A stretch of 64,000 nt of DNA from Arthrobacter sp. TMP15 (lineage in GTDB: Bacteria > Actinomycetota > Actinomycetes > Actinomycetales > Micrococcaceae), in assembly GCF_039529835.1 (NCBI RefSeq), contig NZ_CP154262.1, positions 3,224,001-3,288,000 on the forward strand, in the 5' to 3' direction. Positions within the stretch are counted from its first letter, which is position 1. Every line of letters starts with the position of its first letter. A program made the translations under genes and the position numbers. Below, in pieces: positions 53,655 through 62,000 of the stretch. Below the pieces are notes generated by a model. It had not been told where the DNA came from and did no database searches. It saw only the letters and a list, made by a program, of their open reading frames with translations.

Positions 53655-54596
53655 ATGAGCAATAACAACGGGGCTCCCCCGCCTCCTCTCAACGCTCCAC
53701 TCCAGGGCGGCTACACTCCTTCACCGCAACCGAATAACCACAAGACCCTGGCAATCGTGCTGGGTTCGGTGGCAGTTGCAGTGGGACTGGCGCTGATTGC
53801 CCTATTTGTTTGGATTATTCCTGCCCTGACCAAGGAAGCAGCTGATGAGCAGCTCGTTCCCTCAGCAAGCTCCGGGCAGCACACACCCAGTGCAGACGCC
53901 ACGAATGCCGCGTCGGAACCGTCCGCCACGGCTGATAACAGCACAGAAAAAGCAGCTGCTGACGGGATGCCCGATGGCGCAACGGCGTTGCCCCCGGGCT
54001 GGGACAAATTGGCCGGGCCCAGTCAGGTACCAGCGGATGGTGATCCTGAATTCGCTAAATTCGTCACCGGTGAGTCCTCGTTCCAACGCCTGAAATCGTG
54101 GACTTATGACGGTACCTTCGGCATCTCAACAGACCCGTCCTCAGGCAAGGAAATGCAACAGGTGGCCCAAGGCACCGAGGAAAAGGATGCGGACGGAATC
54201 TCTATGGCCTTTGCCTTCTTCTCCGAAACTGACGAGGGCAAATACGGCACTGATCCAGTCAAGGTCAAGGCTGCTATCCAAGCTACACAGGACAAACTTG
54301 CTGGCACTGCTGCCGCGGACCTGCCGCAGCTTCTCGTAGGGCATAAATGCGTCTCAGATTTTCAGTCAAGCAAACCCGAAACCCGCGAGTTTCGGCGTGG
54401 TCTTGCCGTGGTCATAGACTTCAGCTGCAAGACTGCCGCGGGGGATGAGATCCAAGGCGTTAATCTTTTCTCCGTCACACCGTGGGGCACTCCGCAGCGT
54501 ATGGGTATCAGTGGCCACAAAAGCTACTGGGACGCGAACCCGGGAAAACTTGAATTACTTGCCAACTCCTACCGCATTAACAAATGGAAAATCTAG
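53655..54596 (+). CDS. Membrane-anchored hypothetical protein
   Basis: 313 residues, preceded by GGAAAGGA. A Pro/Asn-rich cytoplasmic N-terminus (1-28), one transmembrane helix (about 30-56, LAIVLGSVAVAVGLALIALF), a Ser/Ala/Thr-rich linker (about 60-105), then an extracytoplasmic domain (about 115-313) with two cysteines (HKCVSDF and FSCKTAAG) that could form a disulfide. I do not recognise the domain. It is convergent with secA2, which might or might not be meaningful. Confidence 0.75.
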   Translation: MSNNNGAPPPPLNAPLQGGYTPSPQPNNHKTLAIVLGSVAVAVGLALIALFVWIIPALTKEAADEQLVPSASSGQHTPSADATNAASEPSATADNSTEKAAADGMPDGATALPPGWDKLAGPSQVPADGDPEFAKFVTGESSFQRLKSWTYDGTFGISTDPSSGKEMQQVAQGTEEKDADGISMAFAFFSETDEGKYGTDPVKVKAAIQATQDKLAGTAAADLPQLLVGHKCVSDFQSSKPETREFRRGLAVVIDFSCKTAAGDEIQGVNLFSVTPWGTPQRMGISGHKSYWDANPGKLELLANSYRINKWKI

Positions 54597-54650
54597 TAAA
54601 AAATTAGGCCAACGCTCAGCGTCATGCGGGAAATCAAATGGTGTGGGAAA

Positions 54651-57023
54651 CTATTTGCCCAGCTTTTTCAAAAGCCACTTCACAATCTGATCCGATTGCT
54701 TCCCAAACGGGTTCTCGTCCACAACGTACGTCCATGTGGTGGAGCCGCTGCGGATACCGGCAGCGGCAAGATCAACCCCATCGTTGGTAATTTCCAAGGC
54801 TGCCATAGTCTCCCGAGCATCGTGTTGGGCGCGGTCAAAGAAGCCATCAAAAGCAAAGATGGTCTCACGCCTGAACTCATCCAGCGGGTTTTGCCGGCCA
54901 AGGGCGCGCAGATGGATAGCAGCGCGCTGCTCCGATAACAGAGCCAGGTGATCGCTCCACTGGGCGTCAAGGTGAAATAAGAGCACCTGACGGCTTATAT
55001 CAACGAGTTTGGCGTCCCCCAACGCGTCGCGAAGTTTGGCAAACTGACCCCCGCCAGCACCATCAACCAGTTCAAACGGCTCAACAGCAGCCACATCATC
55101 GTTGAGAACCTTATCCCGTTCGGCAAGGACCACCCGGCGTTGATAGGCGATGAGTTCGTTGTATTTCCAAGAGTTCTCTTGCGTGGTGAAACGTTCCTGC
55201 TCCGAGAGCCGCTGGGCCCGGTCAAGAAGTTTTGAGACACCCACTTGGGTGACCAAACCGTCGTCGTCCGCATGCTGTGCCACCGAACCACTTAGCTCCC
55301 GGCCGTGGGCTTCCTGCCCATTTGCGGCGGGGTCTTCCATGCTGGAAAAAATGACGCTGACACCGGGGTCTCCTTGCCGCCCAGCTCTGCCACGCAGCTG
55401 CGCATCAAGGCGCGATGAGTAAAAACGGCCCACAATCAGAACCAGGAGCCCACCCAATGCGGCCACCTCGTCATGCGCAGTTGCACTAGCGGCGGCGCCA
55501 CCGAGGATAATATCGGTACCGCGGCCGGCCATCTGCGTGGACACCGTCAAAGCATCCCTGCGCCCGGCTTGAGCAATGATTTGCGCCTCTGCCGTGTCAT
55601 TGCGGGCGTTGAGCACTTGGCAAGTGAGACCTAGGGCTCTGAGACTTTCAGCGAAACGTTCAGAAGTTGCCACATCGTGGGTGCCAATCAGCACTGGCTG
55701 ACCGGTGGCGTGGGCCGCTGCGGCTGCGTCAATCACCGCGGCATCGCGCTGGGTCCCCGTAAGAAAGATCTGTTCCGGGCGATCGTCACGGATGCACGGT
55801 TTGTGCGCAGGGATTCGGCCGGTGTTCACGGTGTAATGTGTTCGCAGGTACTCCGCAACGGCCACGGCCGTACCGCTCATACCGGCGATGGTGGTGAAAC
55901 TCTTGATCAGATCCCGCACCAGCAACTGATCCAGCACTTCACCCTGCTCGGTTTTGTGCAGCCCCTCCTTGGTTTCCACGGCGGCCTGTAATCCGTCTGG
56001 CCAGCGTTGCAAATGTGCCACCCGCCCGCGCGAATCGGAAACGATCTCAGCTCTGCCCTCGCGCACAATGTAGTCCACATCGCGTGTCAGCAGTACCTGT
56101 GCGTGCAAGGCAACATTGATGGAGGAAAACAGTGGTGTGCCGTCCGCTGAGTAAAGTTCAACCTCGGGCCACCTCGCCTGAGCTTGACGCAGGCCAGCGT
56201 CCGTGAGGGACACATTGCGTTTGTCCGCCTCCACCGTGTAATCGAGGGTTGGTCTGAGCGCGCGGACAAAGTCATCGACGTCCACACTTTCCAATTCGCC
56301 GCGCGCCCGGCCCGCCAAGACCAACGGAACTGTAGCTTCATCCACCAACACGGAATCGATCTCATCCACAATGCAGGCATGGAAAGGGGCCAACACTATT
56401 TCCGCTAACGTGGTGGCCGTGCGATCCCGCAGAACATCAAAGCCGAGTTCGTTAACGGAAACGTACACAATCTGCGATTCATACGCTTTCCTACGCAGAT
56501 CAGTGGAGTCCTCCGCGGTAACGGAGGCCGCGCGCACGCCGAGGGCAAGAAAATAAGGGCCCATCCAGTGCGCGTCACGGCTGGCCAGATAATCATTGAC
56601 CGTCAGTACGTGAACACGGTTCCCGCGCAGGGCATGCGCGCCAGCCACAAGCGCGCCCACCAAAGTTTTGCCTTCGCCGGTGTCCATCTCCACCACGGTG
56701 CCCCGCAACATATTGGCGGCTGCCAAAAGTTGAGTGTCAAAGGCCGTCATGCCAAGGGATTCTGCCGCAGCCACCTTGGCACACACCAAGTAGTCTTCCA
56801 GCTGTGAATCGGACCAGTCAGCGGCGCCGTGCCCGAAACTAGCGTGCCCGGAGGCGCCGGGCACTGAGGCGCGCCCTAACGCGTCAACCATTTCATCAAC
56901 AGTTTTGCAATTTTCTCCTGCAGCCCGCAGCACTGCGCGTCTGACAAGCCCGTCAAGGCCTGCGGTGTCGGTGACACCGGGAGTGTTGAAGAGCCAGTTC
57001 TTGAATTTCGTGGGTCCGCGCAA
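54651..57023 (-). CDS. secA2: Accessory preprotein translocase ATPase SecA2
   Basis: About 790 residues from TTG 57023 (AGAGGA 4 bases ahead); a longer TTG frame to 57095 is possible. SecA DEAD motor: AAANMLRGTVVEMDTGEGKTLVGAL (Walker A), VHVLTVNDYLASRDAHWMGPY, HACIVDEIDSVLVDEA (DEID box) and TVSTQMAGRGTDIILGG, then RGRAGRQGDPGVSVIFSS. The C-terminal zinc-binding linker of housekeeping SecA is absent, and at about 790 residues it is shorter than SecA1, as for mycobacterial SecA2. Its export substrates are unknown; no accessory SecY2/Asp genes are nearby. Confidence 0.9.
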   Translation of the reverse strand: MRGPTKFKNWLFNTPGVTDTAGLDGLVRRAVLRAAGENCKTVDEMVDALGRASVPGASGHASFGHGAADWSDSQLEDYLVCAKVAAAESLGMTAFDTQLLAAANMLRGTVVEMDTGEGKTLVGALVAGAHALRGNRVHVLTVNDYLASRDAHWMGPYFLALGVRAASVTAEDSTDLRRKAYESQIVYVSVNELGFDVLRDRTATTLAEIVLAPFHACIVDEIDSVLVDEATVPLVLAGRARGELESVDVDDFVRALRPTLDYTVEADKRNVSLTDAGLRQAQARWPEVELYSADGTPLFSSINVALHAQVLLTRDVDYIVREGRAEIVSDSRGRVAHLQRWPDGLQAAVETKEGLHKTEQGEVLDQLLVRDLIKSFTTIAGMSGTAVAVAEYLRTHYTVNTGRIPAHKPCIRDDRPEQIFLTGTQRDAAVIDAAAAAHATGQPVLIGTHDVATSERFAESLRALGLTCQVLNARNDTAEAQIIAQAGRRDALTVSTQMAGRGTDIILGGAAASATAHDEVAALGGLLVLIVGRFYSSRLDAQLRGRAGRQGDPGVSVIFSSMEDPAANGQEAHGRELSGSVAQHADDDGLVTQVGVSKLLDRAQRLSEQERFTTQENSWKYNELIAYQRRVVLAERDKVLNDDVAAVEPFELVDGAGGGQFAKLRDALGDAKLVDISRQVLLFHLDAQWSDHLALLSEQRAAIHLRALGRQNPLDEFRRETIFAFDGFFDRAQHDARETMAALEITNDGVDLAAAGIRSGSTTWTYVVDENPFGKQSDQIVKWLLKKLGK

Positions 57024-57139
57024 TGATCCTCTAGTCTCTTGGAAATGAACCTGCAGGTGATCTTTACGGTACTCGTGCGGGAAAGTTGGGAGCAACGGGA
57101 GTCCGTTTGTGAATTGCCAGCCAGGGGTAGTGGAGCGCT

Positions 57140-57631
57140 TTAGTACTCGATTCTTGTCTCCAAGGATGACCAGAGCTGGAACGGCTCCAGGTGGTTAAAG
57201 CCGGGGCTGGTGATGCGGTCAACGGGCATCAGCGTAGCTCGGTCGGCCGGCGCTTTCTCTAAAAACTCGTAAAACGCTGCATCATCAAACCCGGCATCCG
57301 CTGCATCGTGCCTGTCGGCGGCAAAGACAACCCGTGAGACTCTTGCCCAAAGCGCGGAGGCCAGGCACATGGGGCACGGCTCGCAGCTTGTGTAGAGGAC
57401 TGCTCCGGATAGATCGAAGGTGCCTAGGGCGCGGCAGGCGTTGCGAATGGCCGTAACTTCGGCGTGTGCAGTGGGGTCGTTATCCGCTGTGACCCTGTTG
57501 AGGCCTTCAAACCGGGTGCCGTCCGCGGTAACGATCAAGGCCCCAAAAGGTCCGCCAGAATTGCGTACATTTTCTGCGGCGATATTCACTGCGACTTCGA
57601 GGTTTTCTGCTGCAAGGGTGGTGTTGTACAT
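57140..57631 (-). CDS. Nucleoside/guanine deaminase-like (CDA fold)
   Basis: 163 residues from ATG 57631 with AAAGG ahead; a longer frame upstream lacks homology. Zinc deaminase: HAEV (about 54-57) with the proton-shuttling Glu, and TSCEPCPMCLASALWARVSRVVFAADRHDA (PCxxC about 85-88). GGPFGALIV and VTADNDPTAHAE are typical of guanine deaminase GuaD-like members; tRNA adenosine deaminases lack the DAADAGFDDA insertion. Guanine or cytosine-type substrate is inferred only. Single gene. Confidence 0.85.
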   Translation of the reverse strand: MYNTTLAAENLEVAVNIAAENVRNSGGPFGALIVTADGTRFEGLNRVTADNDPTAHAEVTAIRNACRALGTFDLSGAVLYTSCEPCPMCLASALWARVSRVVFAADRHDAADAGFDDAAFYEFLEKAPADRATLMPVDRITSPGFNHLEPFQLWSSLETRIEY

Positions 57632-57826
57632 GGGTGCCTTTCTGAGGCTCCAGAGGAAACTGAGGGGTGAATCGCCCCGGTCATTTCCGACCACGGACAA
57701 CGACCCCCAGCTTGAAATACGCTGGTCAATTGTTTGCGCCTGGTTGTTGACTACCCCATAAATCGGGGAGAGCCCGCCTTTGACAAGCCTAAAGCTAGCA
57801 AGGAAAAGTACTCACTGCCACTCGGA

Positions 57827-58507
57827 TCAGCTTCGGCCAATGACGGCTTCGATCTCCGCGGCACTAACCCCATTTGAGCGCAGGAACGCCCACACGTCTA
57901 TTCCAGCGGCAAATTCCGTCACAGCTTCCGCGCGGTCAGAGACTACTTGTGCCAGTTCATTTGCGGCCAAGTGCCGCTCGTAAGGGTGCTTCACGGGCGC
58001 CACCAAATGCCAAGCATTGATCCCGCGCGTGGCAAGTTCATCTTCCCGCGGCACCCGCTCAGCCTGGTCCAGCAGCGATAACAGCAACGTGGCGATCAAC
58101 CCGGTTCTGTCCCGCCCGGCCGAACAGTGAATCACCACCTTGCCCTGTGCAGCCGCCAACTCTTTAAACACACCCGCCACGTGCCGCGGAAACATTGTCA
58201 TTATCTCTGTGTACAGCCGGGGATGGTTCATGTAGGGAAGGAAAAATTCTTGGTACCGCGGATCTTCCGTGTCTTCCGTTGGTGAGTGTACGACGTCGAA
58301 TCTTGCCAACGTTTGCGCGCTCACCTCCGGGTCGGTTGGCCTGCGTTTGCGCTCCGCTGGGTTCCTTAGGTCGATGACTGTGCGGACGCCGTCGTTATAT
58401 AGTTGCTCCCAGCCGTGCTCGGTGAGCCATTCGCTGCGACCCATGCGGTAAATATCTCCTGCAAGCAGCCGCGCGTTGACGGCTCCTTCCCAGTGGGGCG
58501 CGCTCAA
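57827..58507 (-). CDS. Tyrosine-type protein phosphatase (HCxxGRDRT family)
   Basis: 226 residues from TTG 58507, overlapping the GNAT stop (TTGA) and preceded by GGAGAAG; the longer frame lies inside the GNAT gene. The catalytic P-loop VVIHCSAGRDRTGLIATLLLSL (Cys about 118) and the upstream RTVIDLRNPAERKRRP with the general-acid region match the Y_phosphatase3/MptpB-like family. Substrate may be phosphotyrosine, phosphoinositide or another phosphoester. Coupled to the GNAT gene. Confidence 0.86.
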   Translation of the reverse strand: MSAPHWEGAVNARLLAGDIYRMGRSEWLTEHGWEQLYNDGVRTVIDLRNPAERKRRPTDPEVSAQTLARFDVVHSPTEDTEDPRYQEFFLPYMNHPRLYTEIMTMFPRHVAGVFKELAAAQGKVVIHCSAGRDRTGLIATLLLSLLDQAERVPREDELATRGINAWHLVAPVKHPYERHLAANELAQVVSDRAEAVTEFAAGIDVWAFLRSNGVSAAEIEAVIGRS

Positions 58508-59112
58508 CGGTTCTTCTCCAGACGGAAATCCAAACCACTGCGCACCTGCGGCCATTCGGTGGCAAGGATGGAAAACACCACGGTATCGCGCAGAGTGCCG
58601 TTGGCTAGGCGGCGGTGCGCCCGCAGGATTCCGTCTTGTTTGGCCCCTAACCGGGCAATGGCCTCGCTTGATTGCACATTCATCCAATGCGTATGGAACT
58701 CCACTACTTCACAGCCAAGTGTTTCAAACGCGTAAGCCAGCAGCAGCCTTTTGCTGTCAGGATTTGTTCCCGTTCCCTGCACACTGGCGGCGTTCCAGGT
58801 TGAGCCAATGGCCAGCCGAGGGACGTTCAGGTCAATGGCGTAGTAACTTGTCAGTCCAATAATCTTCCCGGGCGCGCCAGTGAGCGGATCATTAAGCCTG
58901 GTTGTGAATGACAGCTCGGTACCTGCATCTTGTGCTGCCAGTCGTTGCCGAATTTCCGTGGCCATCGCTTCGGGGCGGGGCACGGTGGTGTACCAGAGGT
59001 TCCACAATTCACCATCCGAGGCGGCAGCAACCAACCCGTCATGATGCGCCGCATCCAGCGGCTCAAGCGTGACATATTTTCCGTGCAGGGTTACAGGTAC
59101 AAGTGCGCTCAT
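58504..59112 (-). CDS. GNAT acetyltransferase, RimJ/RimL-like
   Basis: 202 residues from ATG 59112. LEPLDAAHHDGLVAAASDGELWNLWYTTVPRPEAM is the usual start. IGLTSYYAIDLNVPRLAIGSTWNAASVQGTGTNPDSKRLLLAYAFETLGC carries the acetyl-CoA-binding region (QGTGTNPDSKRL), and VVEFHTHWMNVQSSEAIARLGAKQDGILRAHRRLANGTLRDTVVFSIL is the typical end. Substrate unknown. It precedes the phosphatase gene in one transcript. Confidence 0.87.
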   Translation of the reverse strand: MSALVPVTLHGKYVTLEPLDAAHHDGLVAAASDGELWNLWYTTVPRPEAMATEIRQRLAAQDAGTELSFTTRLNDPLTGAPGKIIGLTSYYAIDLNVPRLAIGSTWNAASVQGTGTNPDSKRLLLAYAFETLGCEVVEFHTHWMNVQSSEAIARLGAKQDGILRAHRRLANGTLRDTVVFSILATEWPQVRSGLDFRLEKNR

Positions 59113-59145
59113 GTGGAAAACACTAGCGGATGCCCCCACCACCGC

Positions 59146-59222
59146 CGTTTCTGCGCACGGTTGTCCGCAAACCGTACGCAACAGACCTTGCTGCGCGCGG
59201 TTGTCAGCAAACCGTGCGCAAA
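59146..59222. repeat. Intergenic palindromic repeat family, copy C (two tandem hairpins)
   Basis: Two adjacent hairpins, GCGCACGGTT/AACCGTACGC and GCGCGCGGTT/AACCGTGCGC, each with a 6-7 base loop. The left flank (TTTCTGCGC, GTTGTCCGC) resembles copies A and B. It separates the surface-protein gene from the GNAT gene and could also act as a transcription block. Confidence 0.55.
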
Positions 59223-59244
59223 AGCAGTGCCGCCCGGCCCGGAT

Positions 59245-60675
59245 TTAGTGTCTGCGACTGACAGTGGTCACAGTAAGTACGCCCAGCACCAGAAACAACA
59301 ACGCAGCACCTCCGAAGATCAAAATACTGCTCGCTCTAACACCCGTATTCGCTAAAACTTCCGTGGTGTCTGCTTGGACGCTTACGCTCGTTGTAACTTC
59401 AGCTTCGAGCTTTGCGGGTGCTGACTGAGTGATTCCTAACGCCGCGACTGTGGTGGTTGCTGCAGTCGCAGCAGATGTCGTTACAGCAGGTGTCGTCGTG
59501 GCACCAGGAGCAGGCTTAGTGGCCGCGGCCGACGTTGTACTGGACGCCGCAGTAGTGGGCGCCGCTGACGTCACAGGGGCGGAGCCCTCGGGGACTTTAC
59601 AGCCAAACGTCTTGTCGCCTGCCAGTGCATATCGGTGTAGCTCTGAGCCCGAGCCTCGATGCAACAGGTCTCCGGCCACCAGGATTCGTCCATTGGTGCC
59701 GGGTGCGGAAATATCTGTTGTCCCACCAGAGGTGGGCACTAGGATCAGCCCGGGAACCTGGGCAGAGCCGCCGATTCTGACATCCTTGGCTGCTTCGAAA
59801 TTCCATACGATCCGTGAGGCTAAGTCAGCGAAGACCGAACTCCCGGTTGTCGAGATGGGCGAACCCGCACCGTCCAGCACCGCATTGAGAAACAGACCGG
59901 CGGACGGCCCGCCAATAACGTTAATAACAATCTGAGCACCGTCGGGAATATCCAGAAACTGCAGAGAAGCAGCTTTGCTCTCAGAGCCAAGGGTGTTCCC
60001 TTGGACTGTGAACGTCTGCACCGTCGAAGCGTTATCGCCTGTGAATGTGATGGCACCCCACGATTCGAAGGCGGCCGCACCTGTGTCCGCGCTGGCGGAG
60101 AAAGCGTTAGATCGCTGGGTCAGCAGTGCCGGGAACTCGGTGTAATCAGATACCGCTGTTGAATCCGATGCCGTGACGGTGGCGCCATTGACATCCAGCT
60201 TTCCCGTTGGAACCTTATTTTCGCCGCCGATGCGCACAGCCCCACCAATGAGCGAGCCAACGTCAATTGTGGTTCCGTTGCTGCCTAGATCTCCACCGAC
60301 CAGCAACATGTCGGAGTTGGGTGTGGGCGGAACCAAGGCGCCAACTCCTACTACGCCAACGTTGTACCGACTCATATCTGCTTTTTCAAAGGAAGCATTG
60401 CCCATGACTACCATTTTGCCTTCAGCTTCCGCAGCTGTCTCTGCCACAGAAAAGTTGCCACCCACAAAAACGTTGGTGTTGTTGTCATAACCGGGAAAGA
60501 CGCTTCCGTTGTTGATACCAGGAGGCGTATCGGGGCAGGCAAAAGAACCATCCGCATGGGCCATGGGTACCATGGCGAAGAACCCACTCACAGTCAGCGC
60601 AGCCGCCACGGTGCTTAGACCAAGGAGAACTAGCCGTCCGGGACGGGGAGTTGTGAGAGAAGCGGGGTGATTCAT
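59245..60675 (-). CDS. Choice-of-anchor A surface protein with LAXTG sortase motif
   Basis: 476 residues. Signal peptide about 1-42 (RLVLLGLSTVAAALTVSGFFAMVPMAHA). The choice-of-anchor A domain follows (about 50-355), with the repeated pattern of 'VFVGGNFSVAETAAEAEGKMVVMGNASF', 'MLLVGGDLGSNGT', 'VRIGGENKVPTGKLDVNG' and 'GRILVAGDLLHRGSGSELHRY'. A Thr/Ala/Ser/Pro stalk (about 365-440) leads to LANTG, a membrane helix and the basic tail SRRH. LAXTG is the motif of class E sortases. It would be covalently attached to the cell wall. No sortase gene is in the window. Confidence 0.85.
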   Translation of the reverse strand: MNHPASLTTPRPGRLVLLGLSTVAAALTVSGFFAMVPMAHADGSFACPDTPPGINNGSVFPGYDNNTNVFVGGNFSVAETAAEAEGKMVVMGNASFEKADMSRYNVGVVGVGALVPPTPNSDMLLVGGDLGSNGTTIDVGSLIGGAVRIGGENKVPTGKLDVNGATVTASDSTAVSDYTEFPALLTQRSNAFSASADTGAAAFESWGAITFTGDNASTVQTFTVQGNTLGSESKAASLQFLDIPDGAQIVINVIGGPSAGLFLNAVLDGAGSPISTTGSSVFADLASRIVWNFEAAKDVRIGGSAQVPGLILVPTSGGTTDISAPGTNGRILVAGDLLHRGSGSELHRYALAGDKTFGCKVPEGSAPVTSAAPTTAASSTTSAAATKPAPGATTTPAVTTSAATAATTTVAALGITQSAPAKLEAEVTTSVSVQADTTEVLANTGVRASSILIFGGAALLFLVLGVLTVTTVSRRH

Positions 60676-60695
60676 GGGATCTACTTTCAGTTGAA

Positions 60696-60720
60696 GCGAC
60701 TGCGGCCTAAACGCAGTTGC
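60696..60720. promoter_or_regulatory. Hairpin in the leader of the surface-protein gene
   Basis: GCGACTGCG/CGCAGTTGC, nine pairs including one G-T, loop seven bases, 21 bp before the ATG at 60675. It could affect mRNA stability or translation. Confidence 0.4.
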
Positions 60721-61021
60721 ATTGAAGCTCTACCTATCCAAAAGGACTAGATATCTTCATGAGCCTAACCAAATGAATAGCCGTCTTCTGCTTATGGGTA
60801 GACAGCTTGAAAGGACCGCCGCTTTAAGCAGAAAATCACTCAAAACAAATTCACCTCTATCCCTGGATTGCGGTGTTGACGGTCTCAGAGGAATGCGTAG
60901 AAGCGGCTCACTCACCGCAAGAGGCTCTAAATCAGGACGGCCCGCAACACGAAAACCCATCACCGTAACATTTCCTGCACCTGAGTCTTATTGCCCGCCG
61001 CCCACCTAGCGCCCGGCCAGC

Positions 61022-61027
61022 TAGAAT
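61022..61027 (+). promoter_or_regulatory. -10 element placing menB as leaderless
   Basis: TAGAAT ends seven bases before the GTG at 61035, so initiation would fall at or next to the start codon; no Shine-Dalgarno could fit. Confidence 0.4.
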
Positions 61028-61034
61028 CACAAGG

Positions 61035-61988
61035 GTGAGCGCTACGAATCTTCCCGAACAGGTATCAGAGATCTTCGACCCCACCCGGTGGCGTGTGGTG
61101 GAGGGCTTCGACTTCACCGACATGACCTACCACAGGCAGGTTGAACGCGACGGCGACGGCAGGATCGTGCGCGATCTGCCCACTGTGCGCATCGCCTTCA
61201 ACCGTCCCGAGGTGCGCAATGCATTCCGCCCCGGGACAGTGGATGAGCTGTACAAAGCCATGGACCATGCCCGGATGACCCCGGATGTGGCCAGTGTGTT
61301 GCTCACCGGCAACGGCCCCTCCCCCAAAGACGGCGGCCATTCCTTCTGTTCCGGTGGGGACCAGCGCATCCGCGGCCGCGACGGCTACAAGTATGCCGAA
61401 GGGGAAACGAAGGAAACCATTGACCCGGCCCGCGCCGGACGTCTGCATATCCTGGAGGTTCAGCGCCTCATGCGCACCATGCCCAAGGTGGTCATTGCGG
61501 TTGTCAATGGTTGGGCAGCAGGCGGGGGACACTCCCTGCACGTTGTCTCTGACTTGACCATCGCGTCCCGCGAGCACGGCAAGTTCAAGCAGACAGACGC
61601 CACAGTGGGCTCGTTCGACGCCGGTTACGGCTCGGCATTGCTGGCCCGCCAGATTGGCCAAAAGAAGGCCCGCGAGATCTTCTTCCTGGCACGCGAATAC
61701 TCAGCAGATGAGATGGTCAGCATGGGGGCGGTCAACGAGGCGGTTGCCCATAAGGATCTGGAAAACGTGGCACTGGAATACGCAGCGGACATTGCTCGCC
61801 AATCCCCACAGGCCCTGCGGATGCTGAAATTTGCGTTCAACTTAGCCGATGACGGCCTCGCCGGCCAGCAGGTTTTCGCTGGCGAAGCCACTCGTTTGGC
61901 CTATATGACCGACGAGGCTGTAGAAGGTAAGGAAGCGTTCCTGGAAAAACGCGACCCCGACTGGTCCTCCTTCCCGTACTACTTCTAA
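61035..61988 (+). CDS. menB: 1,4-Dihydroxy-2-naphthoyl-CoA synthase
   Basis: 317 residues from GTG 61035. Closes the second naphthoquinone ring in the menaquinone pathway. Crotonase signatures SFCSGGDQRIRG (oxyanion/substrate), VNGWAAGGGHSLHVVSDLTIAS and TDATVGSFDAGYGSALLARQIG fit MenB, with the Asp in the SFDAGYG loop. FNRPEVRNAFRPGTVDEL is the family start block. It begins the menB-menE-menA run (12 and 86 bp gaps). Confidence 0.94.
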   Translation: MSATNLPEQVSEIFDPTRWRVVEGFDFTDMTYHRQVERDGDGRIVRDLPTVRIAFNRPEVRNAFRPGTVDELYKAMDHARMTPDVASVLLTGNGPSPKDGGHSFCSGGDQRIRGRDGYKYAEGETKETIDPARAGRLHILEVQRLMRTMPKVVIAVVNGWAAGGGHSLHVVSDLTIASREHGKFKQTDATVGSFDAGYGSALLARQIGQKKAREIFFLAREYSADEMVSMGAVNEAVAHKDLENVALEYAADIARQSPQALRMLKFAFNLADDGLAGQQVFAGEATRLAYMTDEAVEGKEAFLEKRDPDWSSFPYYF

Positions 61989-62000
61989 GCACAGGCACCC

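Larger units (their letters stand above)
60676..61034. other. Divergent intergenic region between the surface-protein gene and menB (359 bp)
   Basis: No convincing gene. A 68-codon minus frame at 60757-60963 is judged non-coding. Contains the leader hairpin and the menB -10. Confidence 0.5.

Noticed and set aside
60757-60963. 68-codon minus frame upstream of the surface-protein gene
   Set aside because: No ribosome site and no motif; lies in the promoter-containing gap.
61065-61661. 198-codon frame antisense to menB
   Set aside because: Shadow of a well-supported gene; rich in Ala/Gly/His without motifs.
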